Of a DNA stretch of 64,000 bases, positions 36,301 through 39,300 are shown piece after piece. Made by a program: the position numbers and the translations under genes. Below the pieces are notes generated by a model, which saw nothing but the letters and a program-made list of their open reading frames with translations, had not been told where the DNA came from and did not search any database. The stretch is from positions 248,001 through 312,000 of the forward strand of contig NW_027480449.1 of assembly GCF_051401765.1 (NCBI RefSeq), read 5' to 3'. The stretch is from Calliopsis andreniformis. Its lineage: Eukaryota > Arthropoda > Insecta > Hymenoptera > Andrenidae. How positions within the stretch are numbered: position 1 is the first letter of the stretch; every line of letters begins with the position of its first letter.

Positions 36301-39300
36301 TGCCACTGACACTGCCCCTGACCCTGCTCCTGACACTGCTCCTGGCACTGACACTGCCCCTGACACTGCTCCTGACGCTGCACCTGACACTGACACTGCT
36401 CGTCACACTGCTCCTGACACTGACACTGCTCGTCACACTGCTCCTGACACTGACACTGGTCCTCACACTGCTCCTGACACCGACACTTGTCCTGACACTG
36501 CTCCTGAATCTGACACTGGTCCTGACACTGCTCCTGACACTGACAGTGCTCCTCACACTGCTCCTGACACTGACACTGACATACCTCCTGGCACAGCTCC
36601 TGACACTGACACAGGTCCTGTCACTGACACTGCTCCTCACACTGCTCCTGACACTGACACTGCTCCTCACACTGCTCCTGACACTGACACTGCACCTGAG
36701 AATGCTCCTGACACTGACGCTGCACCTGACACTGCTCCTGTCACTGCTCCTGACACTGACACTGACACTGGTCCTGTCACTGACACTGCTCCTCACACTG
36801 CTCCTGACACCGACACTTGTCCTGACACTGCTCCTGAATCTGACACTGGTCCTGACACTGCTCCTGACACTGATACTGCTCCTCACACTGCTCCTGACAG
36901 TGACACTGCACCTGAGAATGCTCCTGACACTGACGCTGCACCTGACACTGCTCCTGTCACTGCTCCTGACACTGACACTGCTCCTGACACTGACACTGCT
37001 CCAGACACTGGTCCTGACACTGCTCCTGACGCTGACACTGCTCCTGACACTGCTCCTGACACTGACACTGCTGCTGATCCTGACAATGCTCCTGACGCTG
37101 CTCCTGACACAGATCCTGACACTGACACTGCTCCTGGCACTGACAGTGCTTCTGACACTGCTCCTGACATAGACACTGCTCCAGACACTGCTCCTGATAC
37201 TGACACTGCTCCTGACACTGCTCCTGACACAGGAACTGCTCCTGATAATGCCACTGACCTGGCTCCTGACCCTGCTCCTGACACTGCTCCTGACACTGAC
37301 ACTGCTCCTGACACTGACAGTGCTCCTGACACTGCTCCTGACACTGACACTAACACACCTCCTGGCACTGCTCCTGACACTGACACTGGTCCTGTCACTG
37401 ACACTGCTCCTCACACTGCTCCTGACACTGACACTGCACCTGAGAATGCTCCTGACACTGACGCTGCACCTGACACTGCTCCTGTCACTGCTCCTGACAC
37501 TGACACTGGCACTGACACAGCTCCAGCCACTGACACTGCTCCTGTCGCTGCTCCTGGCACTGACACTGACCCTGACACTGCTCCTGACACAGCTCCTGAC
37601 ACTGACACTGCTCCTGACACTGCTCCTGACACTGCTCCTGACTCTGACACTGCTCCTGACACTGCTCCTGATACTGACACTGGCACTGCTACTGACCATG
37701 CTGCTGACACTGACACAGCTGCTGATCCTGACAATGCTCCTGACACTGCTCCAGCCACTGACACTGACACTGCACCTGACACTACTCCTGAAATAGCTGC
37801 TGTCACTGACACTTCTCCTGTCACTGCTACTGACACTGACGGTGCTGCTGATCCTGAGAATGCTCCTGACACTGCTCCTGACACTGACACTGCTCCTGAC
37901 ACTGCTGCTGACACTGGCACTGCTGCTATTCCTGAGAATGCCTGTGAATCTGCTCCTCACACTGACACTGCTCCTGACACTGCACCTGACACTGACACTG
38001 CTCCTCACACTGCTACTGACACTGACTCTGCTCCTGACGCTGCTCCTGACACTGACACTGTCACTGCTCCTGACACTGACTCTACTTCTGACACTGCTAC
38101 TGACACTGACACTGCTCCTGATACTGACACTGACACTGCTCCTCACACTGCTCCTGACACTGCTCCTGACACTGACACTGCTCCAGCCACTGACACTGCT
38201 CCTGTCACTGACACTGCTCCTGTCACTGACACTGCTCGCCACACTGCTCCTAACACTGACACAGCTCCTGTCACTCCTCCTGACACAGGCACTGATGGTG
38301 ATCCTGGCAATGCTCCCTACACAGCTCCTGACATTGGCACTGGTCCTGACTCTGCTCCTGACACTGACACTGCCACTGACACTGCCCCTGACCCTGCTCC
38401 TGACACTGCTCCTGGCACTAACACTGCCCCTGACACTGCTCCTGACGCTGCACCTGACACTGACACATGTCCTGACACTGCTCCTGACACTGACACTGGT
38501 CCTGTCACTGACACTGCTCCTCACACTGCTCCTGACACTGACACTGCACCTGAGAATGCTCCTGACACTGACGCTGCACCTGACACTGCTCCTGTCACTG
38601 CTCCTGACACTGACACTGGCACTGACACAGCTCCAGCCACTGACACTGCTCCTGTCGCTGCTCCTGGCACTGACACTGACCCTGACACTGCTCCTGACAC
38701 AGCTCCTGACACTGACACTGCTCCTGACACTGCTCCTGACACTGCTCCTGACTCTGACACTGCTCCTGACACTGCTCCTGATACTGACACTGGCACTGCT
38801 ACTGACCATGCTGCTGACACTGACACAGCTGCTGATCCTGACAATGCTCCTGACACTGCTCCAGCCACTGACACTGACACTGCACCTGACACTACTCCTG
38901 AAATAGCTGCTGTCACTGACACTTCTCCTGTCACTGCTACTGACACTGACGGTGCTGCTGATCCTGAGAATGCTCCTGACACTGCTCCTGACACTGACAC
39001 TGCTCCTGACACTGCTGCTGACACTGGCACTGCTGCTATTCCTGAGAATGCCCGTGAATCTGCTCCTCACACTGACACTGCTCCTGACACTGCACCTGAC
39101 ACTGACACTGCTCCTCACACTGCTACTGACACTGACTCTGCTCCTGACGCTGCTCCTGACACTGACACTGTCACTGCTCCTGACACTGACTCTGCTTCTG
39201 ACACTGCTACTGACACTGACACTGCTCCTGATACTGACACTGACACTGCTCCTCACACTGCTCCTGACACTGCTCCTGACACTGACACTGCTCCAGCCAC